The notes: generated by a model from the letters alone, not told the origin. DNA of 64,000 nt from Pandoraea anapnoica (GCF_902459765.1 NZ_CABPSP010000004.1:310001-374000), one strand, 5' to 3'; positions 17,048-26,559 are shown, numbered from the stretch's first letter. Translations and numbers: made by a program.

Positions 17048-18757
17048 TTATTCTTGTGATGTCTGCGAGGGTGCGGATGTCGGTGGTACGCCGCCCACAT
17101 CCACCGGTGCGCGCGCGGGGACCGGATACCAGTTTTCCGGCCGGATCGTGAGCGGCACATGCGGCTGCTCTTCGAAATGCGGCGACATGATCTGTACGCC
17201 GTAACGGTTGAAGGCGTCCTGAATGTTTTCGTGAAGTGCGGAAATCGCCGCGAACCGCGTGGACGGATCGCGCAAGGTGGCGAAGACTTCGTACTCGACG
17301 TAGAAGTCCGACAGCGCCCGCTGCAACACGTACGGCGCGGGCTCAGCGGCGATCTGCGGCGTCTGCGTCGCCGCTTCGATCAGCATGGCGTGCACCTGAC
17401 GCCACGGCGTGTCGTAGCCGATGGTCAGCGTCGTGCTGATCGCGACGCCACGCCCCTGCGTCGTGAAGTTGCGCACTGTGGACGCCACGACGACAGCGTT
17501 CGGGATGGTCAGTTCTTCCTGTGCGAGATTGCGCAGCTTGACCGAAAGCGCATCGACGCCGATGACCATACCGGTAGCGTCGCCGATCGAAACGAGATCG
17601 CCCTTCTTCAGCGAGCGGCTGTAGATCACGACCATCCCGCTCATCAATTGATTCACAATGCCGCTCGATCCCAGCGTAACCATCAGACCGAGCAGGACCG
17701 ACAGACCTTTGAAGACGTCGCTCTGTGCGCCCGGCATGTAGGGGTAAGCGAATGTCAGCGCAAGCCCCCAGACCACGACCGACACCACGCGCCGCGTCGC
17801 GCCGGCGGTCTCGGGGTGCATGCCGGGAATGGACAGGCGACCGCTTTGCACTGCGTCGAAGACATTGTTGACGAGGCTCTGCAACGCGCGCGTGAGAAGA
17901 AAGATGACGATGACAGTGAGCGCGCCCGGGATGGCACCCGCCACCCCGATACCGAAACGGTCGACGAGCGTCCAGAGGAAGTCCGACAGGCGACCGGCCA
18001 GCGGCTGACTGGCCGGGAACTGCATCAGCACGAAGATGAGGTAGAGGTAAGCGAAAGTCAGCGCCAGACACACGGCCCCGATCTGCACGACCTGATGCAC
18101 GAGGTGAACGGCCGACCCCGTCCAGTCGAAGGTGCGGGCCGTGCGTTGCAGGACACGCTTTTCGAAGGCGGTCTGAAGGCGCGTCTCAAGCCGGGTCCGC
18201 ATGCGACCGATGCCGATCACAAACATCGTCAGCACCACGGCACCGAGCGCACTGAGAGCGATGCCGCGCAGAATCGTCGGCCAGTGGAGTTGCTCGCGCC
18301 GGGCGGCGAAGGCCGTCTGGAGATTCGTCTTCACCTCGGCTACCACGGCGTCGAGTGAACGCGGGTCGCCCGGTGCCAGGTCGTCGGTCGTCAGCGCAAA
18401 GAGGATTCGGTCGCGAACGCGAAACGCCACGCCGGAGACGCCGCCGAGCGATGCATGCAGCACGTCGACAGGCAAATCGAAGGTGCTGCCGGGCAGGCTG
18501 TCGAGTACCGCCTGCGCCCGAGCCGCCCGCACCTCGGGGGTTGCACCGCCAAGCGTGCCACGGAACGTGACGACCGGCCGGTCCATGAAGCGAAGCTCGG
18601 CGCCGTCGTTCGGGGCGTTGGCGGACGCGTCCGACGCGCCCAAAGACGCCTCCGGCGAAGAGGCGAGCGCAGATGTCGCCGAAACCGCATCAGCGAGCGG
18701 CGCGACGGCCATTCCAACCACCACCAGCACTTGCAACAGCCCCATGCGAATGCGCAT
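17048..18757 (-). CDS. MscS-type mechanosensitive channel with periplasmic N-terminus
   Basis: 569-residue protein, first gene of a leftward operon. A signal peptide-like start (residues 1-25) leads to a periplasmic domain of about 130 residues. Several membrane helices follow between about 175 and 370. The MscS pore helix and beta-domain come next: 'GLSVLLGLMVTLGSSGIVNQLMSGMVVIYSRSLKKGDLVSIGDATGMVIGVDALSVKLR' and 'ELTIPNAVVVASTVRNFT'. It would release solutes on hypo-osmotic shock. It is larger than E. coli MscS (286) and closer to MscM/YbdG-like proteins. ATG 18757 is preceded by CAGGAG. Confidence 0.9.
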   Translation of the reverse strand: MRIRMGLLQVLVVVGMAVAPLADAVSATSALASSPEASLGASDASANAPNDGAELRFMDRPVVTFRGTLGGATPEVRAARAQAVLDSLPGSTFDLPVDVLHASLGGVSGVAFRVRDRILFALTTDDLAPGDPRSLDAVVAEVKTNLQTAFAARREQLHWPTILRGIALSALGAVVLTMFVIGIGRMRTRLETRLQTAFEKRVLQRTARTFDWTGSAVHLVHQVVQIGAVCLALTFAYLYLIFVLMQFPASQPLAGRLSDFLWTLVDRFGIGVAGAIPGALTVIVIFLLTRALQSLVNNVFDAVQSGRLSIPGMHPETAGATRRVVSVVVWGLALTFAYPYMPGAQSDVFKGLSVLLGLMVTLGSSGIVNQLMSGMVVIYSRSLKKGDLVSIGDATGMVIGVDALSVKLRNLAQEELTIPNAVVVASTVRNFTTQGRGVAISTTLTIGYDTPWRQVHAMLIEAATQTPQIAAEPAPYVLQRALSDFYVEYEVFATLRDPSTRFAAISALHENIQDAFNRYGVQIMSPHFEEQPHVPLTIRPENWYPVPARAPVDVGGVPPTSAPSQTSQE

Positions 18758-19052
18758 ATCACGGCTCCTGCGGGCACGTCGGCCACCAAGATTGCACTCA
18801 GTGAGAGGAAATCCCAAGGAAATCAGGCAGAATCTAGGGTTGCTGTATTTCGCCCCGCGCGGGCGGGTATGGACGGATTATTCACTATGGCATCGGCACT
18901 GTCGAGCATCGACGCAGCAGGCGCGAAGACGCGCGCGCGGGGTGCGGGCAGTCGCAGGTTCCCAGATTCTCGGAAATATTCCACCGCAATCCTCAACTAT
19001 TGGCGCTGCGTGCCGATAATCAGTTAAGCGGGACTTTTCGGTCGGTTTTCAT

Positions 19053-21173
19053 ATGTCCAGTTCGTACAGTGGTTGGCTTGTTGCGCTATCGCTCGCAGTG
19101 GCAGTACTGGCGTCGTTCACGGCGCTCGACCTTTCCGGTCGCATCTATCTTCTGACCCACCGTGGCATGCGCCAGGCGTGGCTTGCCGTGGGCGCGACCG
19201 CCATGGGTATCGGCATCTGGTCAATGCACTTCATCGGCATGCTCGCCCTGTCGCTGTCGCCTTCGTGGTCGCCGCTCGACTCGAGAGCCACCCTTGCGCT
19301 CGGCTACGACCCGGCTATCACGGCGGCGTCGCTCGGCATTGCGATCGCGATTTCATGGGCGGCGCTCTGGCTCGTCGCCAGTGAACGCTTCACCCCGTGG
19401 CGCCTCGGATGCGCGGGCGTCACGCTGGGCATCGGCATCGCCGCCATGCATTACTCAGGCATGGCCGCCATGAAGATGGACCCGGACATCAGCTACGATC
19501 CACTGCTTTTCGCTGCGTCGATCGCCATTGCTATTGCGGCCGCCACGGCGGCGCTGTGGATAGCCCGGACGCTGCGCGACGGCAGCCTGCGCTATGTGAT
19601 GGCCAAACGCGTGGGGGCCGCCATCGTCATGGGGCTCGCGATCACAGCTATGCACTACACGGGCATGTCGGCAGCCACCTTCGCCGCGGGCGCCGTCTGC
19701 GGCGCCGCCAACGGCGTGAGTTCGCCGTGGCTGGTGACGACCGTGAGCCTGTTCACCTTCCTGATCCTGGTCACCACCCTGCTCGTCTCCCGTCTGGACG
19801 CACGCACGAGCTTCCTGGCCAACTCCGTCCTGCAACTGAACACCCAGATCGCACGCATGGCGACGTACGACGCGCTGACGGATCTACCTAACCGCCGCGC
19901 CCTGCATGACGCGGCGGCGCGCATGCTGATCAACTCGCGTCGCGACCAGCGCCGGTTTGCGGTGCTGTTCATGGATCTGGACGGCTTCAAGACCATCAAC
20001 GATTCGCTGGGCCATAACGTGGGCGACGACGTGCTGCGCGCCTTCGCCAAACGACTGCGCAAGAACGTGAACGGCGACGACGTGGTGGCCCGGTTGGGCG
20101 GCGACGAGTTCGTGGTGCTGCTCGGTTCGCTGTCATCCCCGGAAGTCGCGGGACGCGTGGCGCAGCGTCTGCTCGACGACATGCGCGACGGCCTGAAGGT
20201 CGGCTCCCAGTCGCTGCACGTCATGCCCAGCATTGGCGTGGCGCTGTTCCCGGACGACGGCGACAGCATCGACCTGCTGCTCAAGCACGCCGACACCGCC
20301 ATGTACGAAGCCAAGCGCGCGGGCCGGGGCATCTTCCGGTACTTCGAGCCGCGCATGAACGCGGCGGCCCAGCGCACCTGGGAGATCCAGCAAGCGCTGC
20401 ACGATGCCGAAAGCGAGCAGTACTTCTCGCTGCATTTTCAGCCGAAGTATCGCGGCGATACGGAAGCGCTGGCGGGTGCCGAGGCCCTGCTGCGCCTAAC
20501 GCATCCGACCTTCGGCGAATTGCAGCCGGCCGACTTCATCCCGGTGGCCGAGCGCACGGGTCAGATCGTGCAGATCGGTTACTGGGTGGTACGAACCACC
20601 TGCCAGCACATCAAGGAGTGGGACGCGGCCGGGTTGCCGCCGGTGAAAGTGGCGATCAACCTGTCGCCGCGTCAGATGGCGCAATCGCAGCTGGTCGAGA
20701 ACATTGTGGAAATCGTGCGGGACGCTGGCATCGCTTGCACGCGCCTGATGTTCGAGATCACGGAAACGGTGGCGATGTTCGATGCGCAGCACACCATCGA
20801 TGTGATCCGCGCCTTCCAGGATCACGGCTTCGAGGTGGCGATCGACGACTTTGGGACGGGCTATTCGAGTCTGGCGTACTTGCAACGTTTCCGCGTCAAG
20901 CAGTTGAAGATGGACCGCTTTTTCACCAACGGACTGGATACTTGCGGACGAGAAGGCAGTGCCGTGGTGTCTGCGATCATCGCGCTGGCCCACTCGCTCG
21001 ACATGGACGTGGTGGCCGAAGGCGTCGAGACAGCTTCGCAACGCGAAGCGCTCAAGACACTCGATTGCGACGAGCTGCAAGGTTTCCTGCTGGGCAAACC
21101 GCTGACCGGAGACGCCTTTGCGCGCCTGCTTGCCTCGTTGCCGGGCATCCCCGGCACCCCGGTGATGGCCTGA
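19053..21173 (+). CDS. MHYT-GGDEF-EAL c-di-GMP enzyme
   Basis: 706-residue inner-membrane protein. The N-terminal MHYT sensor (about residues 1-250, seven helices) has three copies of its metal-binding motif, MHFIGM, MHYSGM and MHYTGM. MHYT is proposed to sense O2, CO or NO through copper. The GGDEF domain (about 270-430) has an intact RLGGDEF near 347-353. The EAL domain (about 440-700) keeps AEALLR, NLSPRQ, EITETV, IDDFGTGYSS, the Lys of LKMDRFF and VVAEGVET, so both synthesis and hydrolysis could work. It is divergent from the MscS operon with a 295-bp shared upstream region. Confidence 0.93.
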   Translation: MSSSYSGWLVALSLAVAVLASFTALDLSGRIYLLTHRGMRQAWLAVGATAMGIGIWSMHFIGMLALSLSPSWSPLDSRATLALGYDPAITAASLGIAIAISWAALWLVASERFTPWRLGCAGVTLGIGIAAMHYSGMAAMKMDPDISYDPLLFAASIAIAIAAATAALWIARTLRDGSLRYVMAKRVGAAIVMGLAITAMHYTGMSAATFAAGAVCGAANGVSSPWLVTTVSLFTFLILVTTLLVSRLDARTSFLANSVLQLNTQIARMATYDALTDLPNRRALHDAAARMLINSRRDQRRFAVLFMDLDGFKTINDSLGHNVGDDVLRAFAKRLRKNVNGDDVVARLGGDEFVVLLGSLSSPEVAGRVAQRLLDDMRDGLKVGSQSLHVMPSIGVALFPDDGDSIDLLLKHADTAMYEAKRAGRGIFRYFEPRMNAAAQRTWEIQQALHDAESEQYFSLHFQPKYRGDTEALAGAEALLRLTHPTFGELQPADFIPVAERTGQIVQIGYWVVRTTCQHIKEWDAAGLPPVKVAINLSPRQMAQSQLVENIVEIVRDAGIACTRLMFEITETVAMFDAQHTIDVIRAFQDHGFEVAIDDFGTGYSSLAYLQRFRVKQLKMDRFFTNGLDTCGREGSAVVSAIIALAHSLDMDVVAEGVETASQREALKTLDCDELQGFLLGKPLTGDAFARLLASLPGIPGTPVMA

Positions 21174-21198
21174 GCGGCGGTGACAATACCAAACAAAA

Positions 21199-21759
21199 TC
21201 AACGATCAGCCGCCGCTTCCTCAGAACTGACTTCCGCTTTTCCTTCCGCGTCCGCCACAGGCTGCCCCGTCGCAAACGCTGCGGCTCGCGCCAGTCGGGC
21301 TCGCATGCCCTCGGTCGCCACCGGACCTGCGCTCGGCACGTGCCGCTGCGGATCAAGACGCACCCCCGTCACCGCATCGACCACGACCGGCTCGACCACT
21401 TGCCCCGTCTCCCGGTCCACCAACTGGGCCGCAATGCCTTCCGGCGCAAAGTGCCGATTGCCCCACGCGAGCAATGCCCACAATACCGGACGGAAATCCC
21501 GACCGGCGTCGGTGAGCACATATTCGAAGCGCGGCGGGCGGTCGCAGTACTGACGACGTGCCAGCAAGCCCTCTTCCACCAACGCGTTCAGACGTCGGGT
21601 CAGCATGTTCGGCGCGATATCCAGGCGACGCTGAAAGTCGTCGAAGCGCGTGGTCCCGTAGCCTGCCTCGCGCAAGATCAGAATGCTCCACCATTCGCCC
21701 ACGCGCTCAAGGCTACGGGCAATGGGGCACTGCATGTCGCGGAATGTCTTTCGTTGCAT
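21199..21759 (-). CDS. HxlR-family transcription regulator
   Basis: 186-residue winged-helix protein. The HxlR core is at about residues 10-100: 'CPIARSLERVGEWWSILILREAGYGTTRFDDFQRRLDIAPNMLTRRLNALVEEGLLARR' followed by 'FEYVLTDAGRDFRPVLWALLAWGNRHF'. A C-terminal extension of about 80 residues is not part of the minimal family (about 110) and may bind a ligand. It lies downstream of the DHA2-HlyD genes in the same direction but is separated from them by 243 bp containing AAGTGA elements. These recur upstream of hlyD/nodT, so it is the likely regulator of the pump. Confidence 0.92.
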   Translation of the reverse strand: MQRKTFRDMQCPIARSLERVGEWWSILILREAGYGTTRFDDFQRRLDIAPNMLTRRLNALVEEGLLARRQYCDRPPRFEYVLTDAGRDFRPVLWALLAWGNRHFAPEGIAAQLVDRETGQVVEPVVVDAVTGVRLDPQRHVPSAGPVATEGMRARLARAAAFATGQPVADAEGKAEVSSEEAAADR

Positions 21760-21811
21760 AAAGATTCCTTCTGTTCAGCGCCGTCGATGACGACAGCGCT
21801 GCCTATTACCA

Positions 21812-21965
21812 TGCAAGTGAGCATAAGCGCGTCGACACCGGGGAGCAAGCCACCCGTGTCTCGAGAACTTCACATTTCACTTGAACAACGAGGTGTCACC
21901 CCTCTCCATCATTTAAAATCAATTACTTAAAAAAGATTTTCGAGGTAAATAGTTTGAAGTGAAAT
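21812..21965. promoter_or_regulatory. AAGTGA elements upstream of hxlR
   Basis: Three copies of an AAGTGA element: TGCAAGTGAGCATA (21812-21825), TTCACTTGAACA (21876-21887, reverse) and TTTGAAGTGAAATC (21953-21966). The last two form a perfect 9-bp inverted repeat ATTTCACTT (21874-21882) / AAGTGAAAT (21957-21965). The first copy almost matches TGGAAGTGAGTATA in the hlyD-nodT intergenic region. Confidence 0.5.
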
Positions 21966-22002
21966 CTCCTGCCGATATACTCAGAGCGTCTTCGCCATAC
22001 CC

Positions 22003-23691
22003 TCAGTGCGCATCTGCGCTCGGCGCTTTGGGCGGAGCAACGCGACGCATGAGCGGCACCATCAGCGTCACGCCCAGGAAGATCAGCCCCAACCCGCCGA
22101 AGATATCGCCGAACGTAATCGTCTGCGCTTCGCGCAACGTCAGCAGCCAAAGTTGTCGAAGCGCCGCCGTCTGCGCATCGACTGCATCCAGTCCGGCCGC
22201 GCCCAGTCGAGCACCCACGCTCGCCAGCCACTGACCGACCGCCGGATTACCCTCACCCATGCGCTCGGCGAGCCGGAAGAAGTGCAGATTCGTTCGGTCG
22301 TTAAGCACAGTCGTGCAGACAGCGATGCCGATAGCACCACCGAGGTTGCGCATCAGATTGAAAAGCCCCGACGCCAGACGTAATCGCGCAGGCGGAAGGC
22401 TACCCAGCGTCAGCGTGACAATCGGCGCCACCGCGAACTGTTGCGATGCACCGCGCAGCGCCTGCGGCAGCATCAATTGCAACGACCCCCACTCGTGCGT
22501 GATGGGCGCGAACTGCCACATCGACAAGGCAAAACCGCCAATCCCGAGCATCATCAAGATACGCAAATCGATCCGGTTGGCCAGCATTGCGTAGATGGGA
22601 ATCGACAACAACTGAAAGACCCCCGTGGAGAACACGGCCATCCCGATCTCGAACGCCGAAAATCCGCGCACGCGCCCGAGGAACAGCGGCGTGAGATAAA
22701 TCGTCGCGAAAATGCCGATGCCCGTTGCAAACGAGAAGAAGCACCCGAGCGCGAAGTTCCGCTGCTTGAGCGCCCGCAAATCCACAATCGGCTGCGAATA
22801 CACCAGACTGCGCCAGATGAACGCCACGCCGCACAGCCCCGCGAGCCAAGCCGTGGCACGGATGGTGTCGTCACCGAACCAGTCCCAGCGCGGGCCCTCT
22901 TCCAACGTGTACTCAAGACATCCAAGACTGACCGCCATCAGGACCATGCCGAGATAGTCAGCACCGCGCAGCAGCGAGAAGTCGGGACGATCGATGCGCA
23001 CCATCAGGGGCACCATCACCGTCACGAAGATGCCCGGCACGATGTTGATGAAAAACAGCCAGTGCCACGAGTAGTTGTCCGTGATCCACCCACCGATGGT
23101 CGGCCCGAGTGTCGGCGCGAGTGACGAAAGCCCGCCGATCACGGCGGCCGCCACCACGCGCTGCGGCCCACTGAAGAAGGCGAACGCCGTGGTGAAAACC
23201 AGTGGAATCATCGAACCGCCGAGAAACCCTTGCAGCGCACGGAACGCGATCATGCTCTGGATGTTCCACGCCGCGCCGCACAGCAAGCTCGCCACGGTAA
23301 AGCCCGCCGCCGAGGCAGCGAAGATCCAGCGCGTCGACATCACGCGAGACAGCCAGCCCGAGAGCGGGATCACGATGATCTCGGCAATCAGGTAACTGGT
23401 CTGCACCCAGGCCGTTTCGTCTGCGCCCGCCGAGAGACCACCGCCGATATCGCGCAACGAGGCCGACACGATCTGAATGTCGAGCAGCGCGATAAACATG
23501 CCGACGACCATTGTGCCGAAGGCAATGATCTTGGCGGGCGTGGACATGGCGTCGACCGAGAAGCCGCCACCCGCCGGCGCGGGGGCCGGCGCCAGTCGCG
23601 GTCGCTCGTCGTTCGCGGAGTGCACCGACGGCCCACCGCTGTCACTACTGGCAGGCAGCGGTTGTGCTGCCCCCGAGTTAGCGGCGCTCAT
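22003..23691 (-). CDS. DHA2-family MFS drug exporter (EmrB-like)
   Basis: 562-residue, 14-helix proton antiporter that pairs with the HlyD adaptor and NodT channel for efflux across both membranes. Visible motifs include 'FIALLDIQIVSASLRDIGGGLSA' (helix 1), 'LSGWLSRVMSTRWIF' (motif A region) and 'GPTIGGWI' (motif C region). The start ATG 23691 overlaps the hlyD stop (ATGA). A polar extension of about 50 residues precedes helix 1. The substrate is unknown; EmrB relatives export hydrophobic weak acids and antibiotics. Confidence 0.93.
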   Translation of the reverse strand: MSAANSGAAQPLPASSDSGGPSVHSANDERPRLAPAPAPAGGGFSVDAMSTPAKIIAFGTMVVGMFIALLDIQIVSASLRDIGGGLSAGADETAWVQTSYLIAEIIVIPLSGWLSRVMSTRWIFAASAAGFTVASLLCGAAWNIQSMIAFRALQGFLGGSMIPLVFTTAFAFFSGPQRVVAAAVIGGLSSLAPTLGPTIGGWITDNYSWHWLFFINIVPGIFVTVMVPLMVRIDRPDFSLLRGADYLGMVLMAVSLGCLEYTLEEGPRWDWFGDDTIRATAWLAGLCGVAFIWRSLVYSQPIVDLRALKQRNFALGCFFSFATGIGIFATIYLTPLFLGRVRGFSAFEIGMAVFSTGVFQLLSIPIYAMLANRIDLRILMMLGIGGFALSMWQFAPITHEWGSLQLMLPQALRGASQQFAVAPIVTLTLGSLPPARLRLASGLFNLMRNLGGAIGIAVCTTVLNDRTNLHFFRLAERMGEGNPAVGQWLASVGARLGAAGLDAVDAQTAALRQLWLLTLREAQTITFGDIFGGLGLIFLGVTLMVPLMRRVAPPKAPSADAH

Positions 23692-24833
23692 CGTGCTGCC
23701 ACCTTGGCGGGTGCCGGGGCCGACGACTTGTCGCCGCTGCCATCGCCACGCGCATCCACCTCGGCCGTCACAGAGAGACCGGGGCGCAGCGTCCCCAGAC
23801 GTGCGTCTGCATCGTCGAGTTGCACGCGCACCGGCACGCGCTGCACGATCTTGGTGAAGTTGCCCGTTGCGTTTTCCGGCGGCAGCACACTGAATTGCGC
23901 GCCCGTTGCAGGGGCAAGACTCGCCACTCGACCGTGGAAGACGCGACCAGGCAACACGTCTGCCTCGATCTTCACCGGCATGCCGGGACGCAGATGCGCC
24001 ACCTGCCCCTCCTTGAAGTTCGCGTCGACCCAAAGACCGTGAGCCGGCACGACAGCCAGCAGTTGTGTGCCCGCCTGCGCGTACGCGCCCGGACGCGCCC
24101 GGCGGTTTCCGATGGTGCCGTCGACCGGTGCACGCAGGACCGTGTATTCGACGTTGAGTCTGGCGATGTCGCGCTCGGCGACGGCCTGTGCCAGTGCTGC
24201 CTGCGCCTGCTGCTTCTGCGTGGCGATCACGTCCAGTTGACGCTCTGCCGCCACTGCCCCCGCCTCTGCCCGTTCGCGATTCGCGGCGATCTGCTTGTAA
24301 TCGGCGTCCGCCTTCTGTGCGCTCTGCACCGACACCGCCGCCTTGGCGACGAGATCCTGATAACGCACCTGATCGTCATGTGCGCGCCGAGCGTCGGCGG
24401 TCACGGCCACCACGCTGGCGCGCGCTTGGGCAATGACCGCCGCCTGCAACTTCGCCGTCGCATCGAGATTCGCGATCAGCGCCTGTTGCGCGGCAACAGC
24501 CCCTTCGGCCTTCGCTAAGGCAGCGCGGTAATCGCGGTCGTCCAGGCGCACCAGCACGTCGCCCGCATGCACCGTCTGGTTATCCGTCACCAGCACTTCA
24601 GCGATGTACCCGGGCACCTTGGGACCGAGCACGGTGACGTCGCCACCGACATAGGCATCGTCCGTCGATTCCAGATAGCGCGCCGTTGTCCACCAGTAAG
24701 TCCCGTAGCCCAACACCGCGATCGCAGCGACGACAATCGCGCCACGCATGGCGAGGCGGCGCGGGAAGTTGGGCTTCTCAGAGGGACCGCCCGGTTGGCT
24801 GGCGTGTTGGGCGGGAGTGCTCGGGGATGTCAT
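23688..24833 (-). CDS. HlyD-family periplasmic adaptor (EmrA-like)
   Basis: 381-residue membrane-fusion protein. One N-terminal anchor helix (AIVVAAIAVLGYGTYWW, about residues 32-50). It is followed by the biotinyl-lipoyl-like half 'STDDAYVGGDVTVLGPKVPGYIAEVLVTDNQTVHAGDVLVRLDDRDY', a long Ala-rich coiled-coil hairpin (about 105-215), and the second lipoyl half with 'VLRAPVDGTIGNRR'. ATG 24833 with GAAGGA upstream. First gene of the hlyD-DHA2 operon, divergent from nodT. Confidence 0.94.
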   Translation of the reverse strand: MTSPSTPAQHASQPGGPSEKPNFPRRLAMRGAIVVAAIAVLGYGTYWWTTARYLESTDDAYVGGDVTVLGPKVPGYIAEVLVTDNQTVHAGDVLVRLDDRDYRAALAKAEGAVAAQQALIANLDATAKLQAAVIAQARASVVAVTADARRAHDDQVRYQDLVAKAAVSVQSAQKADADYKQIAANRERAEAGAVAAERQLDVIATQKQQAQAALAQAVAERDIARLNVEYTVLRAPVDGTIGNRRARPGAYAQAGTQLLAVVPAHGLWVDANFKEGQVAHLRPGMPVKIEADVLPGRVFHGRVASLAPATGAQFSVLPPENATGNFTKIVQRVPVRVQLDDADARLGTLRPGLSVTAEVDARGDGSGDKSSAPAPAKVAAR

Positions 24834-24909
24834 GGGTCGATCCTTCTTCGCGCTTGAGGCGGTGGTGAGACAGAGAACGGGAAATCGCAACCAGGGGTTG
24901 CTTTCATAA

Positions 24910-24952
24910 TGGAAGTGAGTATAGAGTTGCAACTATCATCTTGCAAGTAACT
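24910..24952. promoter_or_regulatory. Candidate operator between hlyD and nodT
   Basis: TGGAAGTGAGTATA (24910-24923) matches TGCAAGTGAGCATA upstream of hxlR in 12 of 14 positions. Just downstream are two TTGCAA boxes 14 bp apart (24927-24932, 24941-24946), the second within TTGCAAGTAACT. Position suits control of both divergent transcripts. Confidence 0.55.
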
Positions 24953-24963
24953 CGTTAAATTCC

Positions 24964-26505
24964 ATGAATGCAACCCTGCTCACGGTGTCCGGCGTTACCC
25001 CGTCGATTCTGCGCAATGCCTTACTGGCGCTATCTGTCAGCGCGATGGCCGGATGCGCGGTCGGCCCCGATTACGTCGCACCGAAGGCCGATCTGCCGAC
25101 GCATTTCCAGGGCAGCGCAGCGCTTACGCAACGCGATGCCAGCCATGGGCTGACGGGCGCGGCGTCCGAAAACGGCGTGGCATTGGATAGCTGGTGGACG
25201 CGTTTTCATGACCCGGTGCTAACGGAGATCGTCGCGCAGGCGCTCGCGCAGAACCTCGACTTACAGGCCGCGATGGCACGCGTCGAACAGGCTCGGGCAC
25301 AGGCGCGTGCGGCCGGCGCGCAACGGCTGCCCTCGCTCACACTGGACGGCAGCATCACGCGCGAACACCAGTCTCTGGAAAGCCCACTCGGCGTGGTGGC
25401 GCGCAACCTCCCCGGCTATAACCGCAACATGACGATCTACGACATCGGCGCGGGCGCAAGCTGGGAGCTGGATCTGTTTGGTGGACTACAACGCTCGGCG
25501 CAAGCCGCAGGCGCGTTGGCGCAAGCGGCAGAAGCCCAGCGTGACGGCGTGCGCGTGAGTGTTGTGGCCGAAGCTGCCGATGCTTATTTCCGCGTCAGGG
25601 CCGCCCAGAGACGACTGGCCATTGCACAGGACCAGATCGACACCGACGCCCGGCTGATGGAAATCGTCCGGTTGCGACTGAAGGATGGTTTGGCGACGGC
25701 GCGCGAACTGGCGCAATCGGAAGCGTTGCTGGCACAAGCGCGCACGACGCTGCCGCCGCTGCGTATCGAGCGCGAAACACAACTCAATCGGCTCGACGTG
25801 CTGATGGGCGCCGCGCCGGGAACGTATGCGAGACGCATGAGCGTGGCGACGCAGGATGACGACCTCAAGGCGCGTGCGCTGACGATTCCCGCCATCGGTG
25901 ACGCCAGCGCCCCCACCGATTTGCTACGCCGTCGACCGGACGTCATCGCCGCAGAACGCAAACTGGCGGCGTCGAACGAACGGATTGGCGCGTCGCTCGC
26001 GGAGTACTACCCCAAGCTTTCGCTCTCCGGTGTGCTGGGATTCGACACGCTCGCGGGCGCACGTGTGCCAAGCGTCGCGACTTTCCAGCCGCTTGCCGCG
26101 CTGGGCTTGCGCTGGCGTCTGTTCGATTTCGGACGCATCGACGCCGAAGTCGCTCAGGCGCGCGGCGCGAACGCACAAGCTATCGCGGAGTACCGGCTGT
26201 CGATGCTGCGCGCCACGGAAGATGTCGAAAACGCCATCGTGACACTGGTGGAACTGGAGCAGCAACGCAAGGATCTGGCGAGCGCCGTCGACGCGCAGAC
26301 ACGCGCTCGCGACAGCGCACAGGAGGCGTACACCGGCGGCACCGTCAGTCTTTACGAAGTGCTCGACGCCGACCGCCAGTTATTGACGGTGCGTGACGCC
26401 GATGCCCGCGCCCAGGCAGACAACGCGCGGGCGGCGGTCGCGACGTTCCGCGCGCTTGGGGGCGGATGGGAGGCAGATGCGCCGACGCTCGCCCAGATGA
26501 AGTGA
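24964..26505 (+). CDS. NodT-family outer-membrane efflux lipoprotein (TolC superfamily)
   Basis: 513-residue channel subunit. The lipobox LSVSAMAGC puts the lipidated cysteine at residue 31, followed by AVGPDYVAP, the hallmark of NodT/OprM proteins. Two outer-membrane efflux domains (about 85-275 and 300-500) hold the alternating helix and strand repeats, e.g. 'LRRRPDVIAAERKLAASNERIGASLAEYYPKLSLSG' and 'QEAYTGGTVSLYEVLDADRQLL'. It should form the trimeric exit duct for the divergent HlyD-DHA2 pump. ATG at 24964 has no strong ribosome-binding site. Confidence 0.93.
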   Translation: MNATLLTVSGVTPSILRNALLALSVSAMAGCAVGPDYVAPKADLPTHFQGSAALTQRDASHGLTGAASENGVALDSWWTRFHDPVLTEIVAQALAQNLDLQAAMARVEQARAQARAAGAQRLPSLTLDGSITREHQSLESPLGVVARNLPGYNRNMTIYDIGAGASWELDLFGGLQRSAQAAGALAQAAEAQRDGVRVSVVAEAADAYFRVRAAQRRLAIAQDQIDTDARLMEIVRLRLKDGLATARELAQSEALLAQARTTLPPLRIERETQLNRLDVLMGAAPGTYARRMSVATQDDDLKARALTIPAIGDASAPTDLLRRRPDVIAAERKLAASNERIGASLAEYYPKLSLSGVLGFDTLAGARVPSVATFQPLAALGLRWRLFDFGRIDAEVAQARGANAQAIAEYRLSMLRATEDVENAIVTLVELEQQRKDLASAVDAQTRARDSAQEAYTGGTVSLYEVLDADRQLLTVRDADARAQADNARAAVATFRALGGGWEADAPTLAQMK

Positions 26506-26559
26506 AAATCGGATCACACCAAGGTCGCCGACCAAGTTCGTGCAGCGCAGCGCGTCACA

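Noticed and set aside
17159-18358. 399-codon plus-strand frame
   Set aside because: Antisense to the MscS channel gene, whose motifs are unmistakable.
21174-21216. GCGGCGG / CCGCCGC pair between the MHYT-GGDEF-EAL and HxlR genes
   Set aside because: The loop is 29 nt, the arms are low-complexity GC sequence and no T-run follows; not convincing as a terminator.
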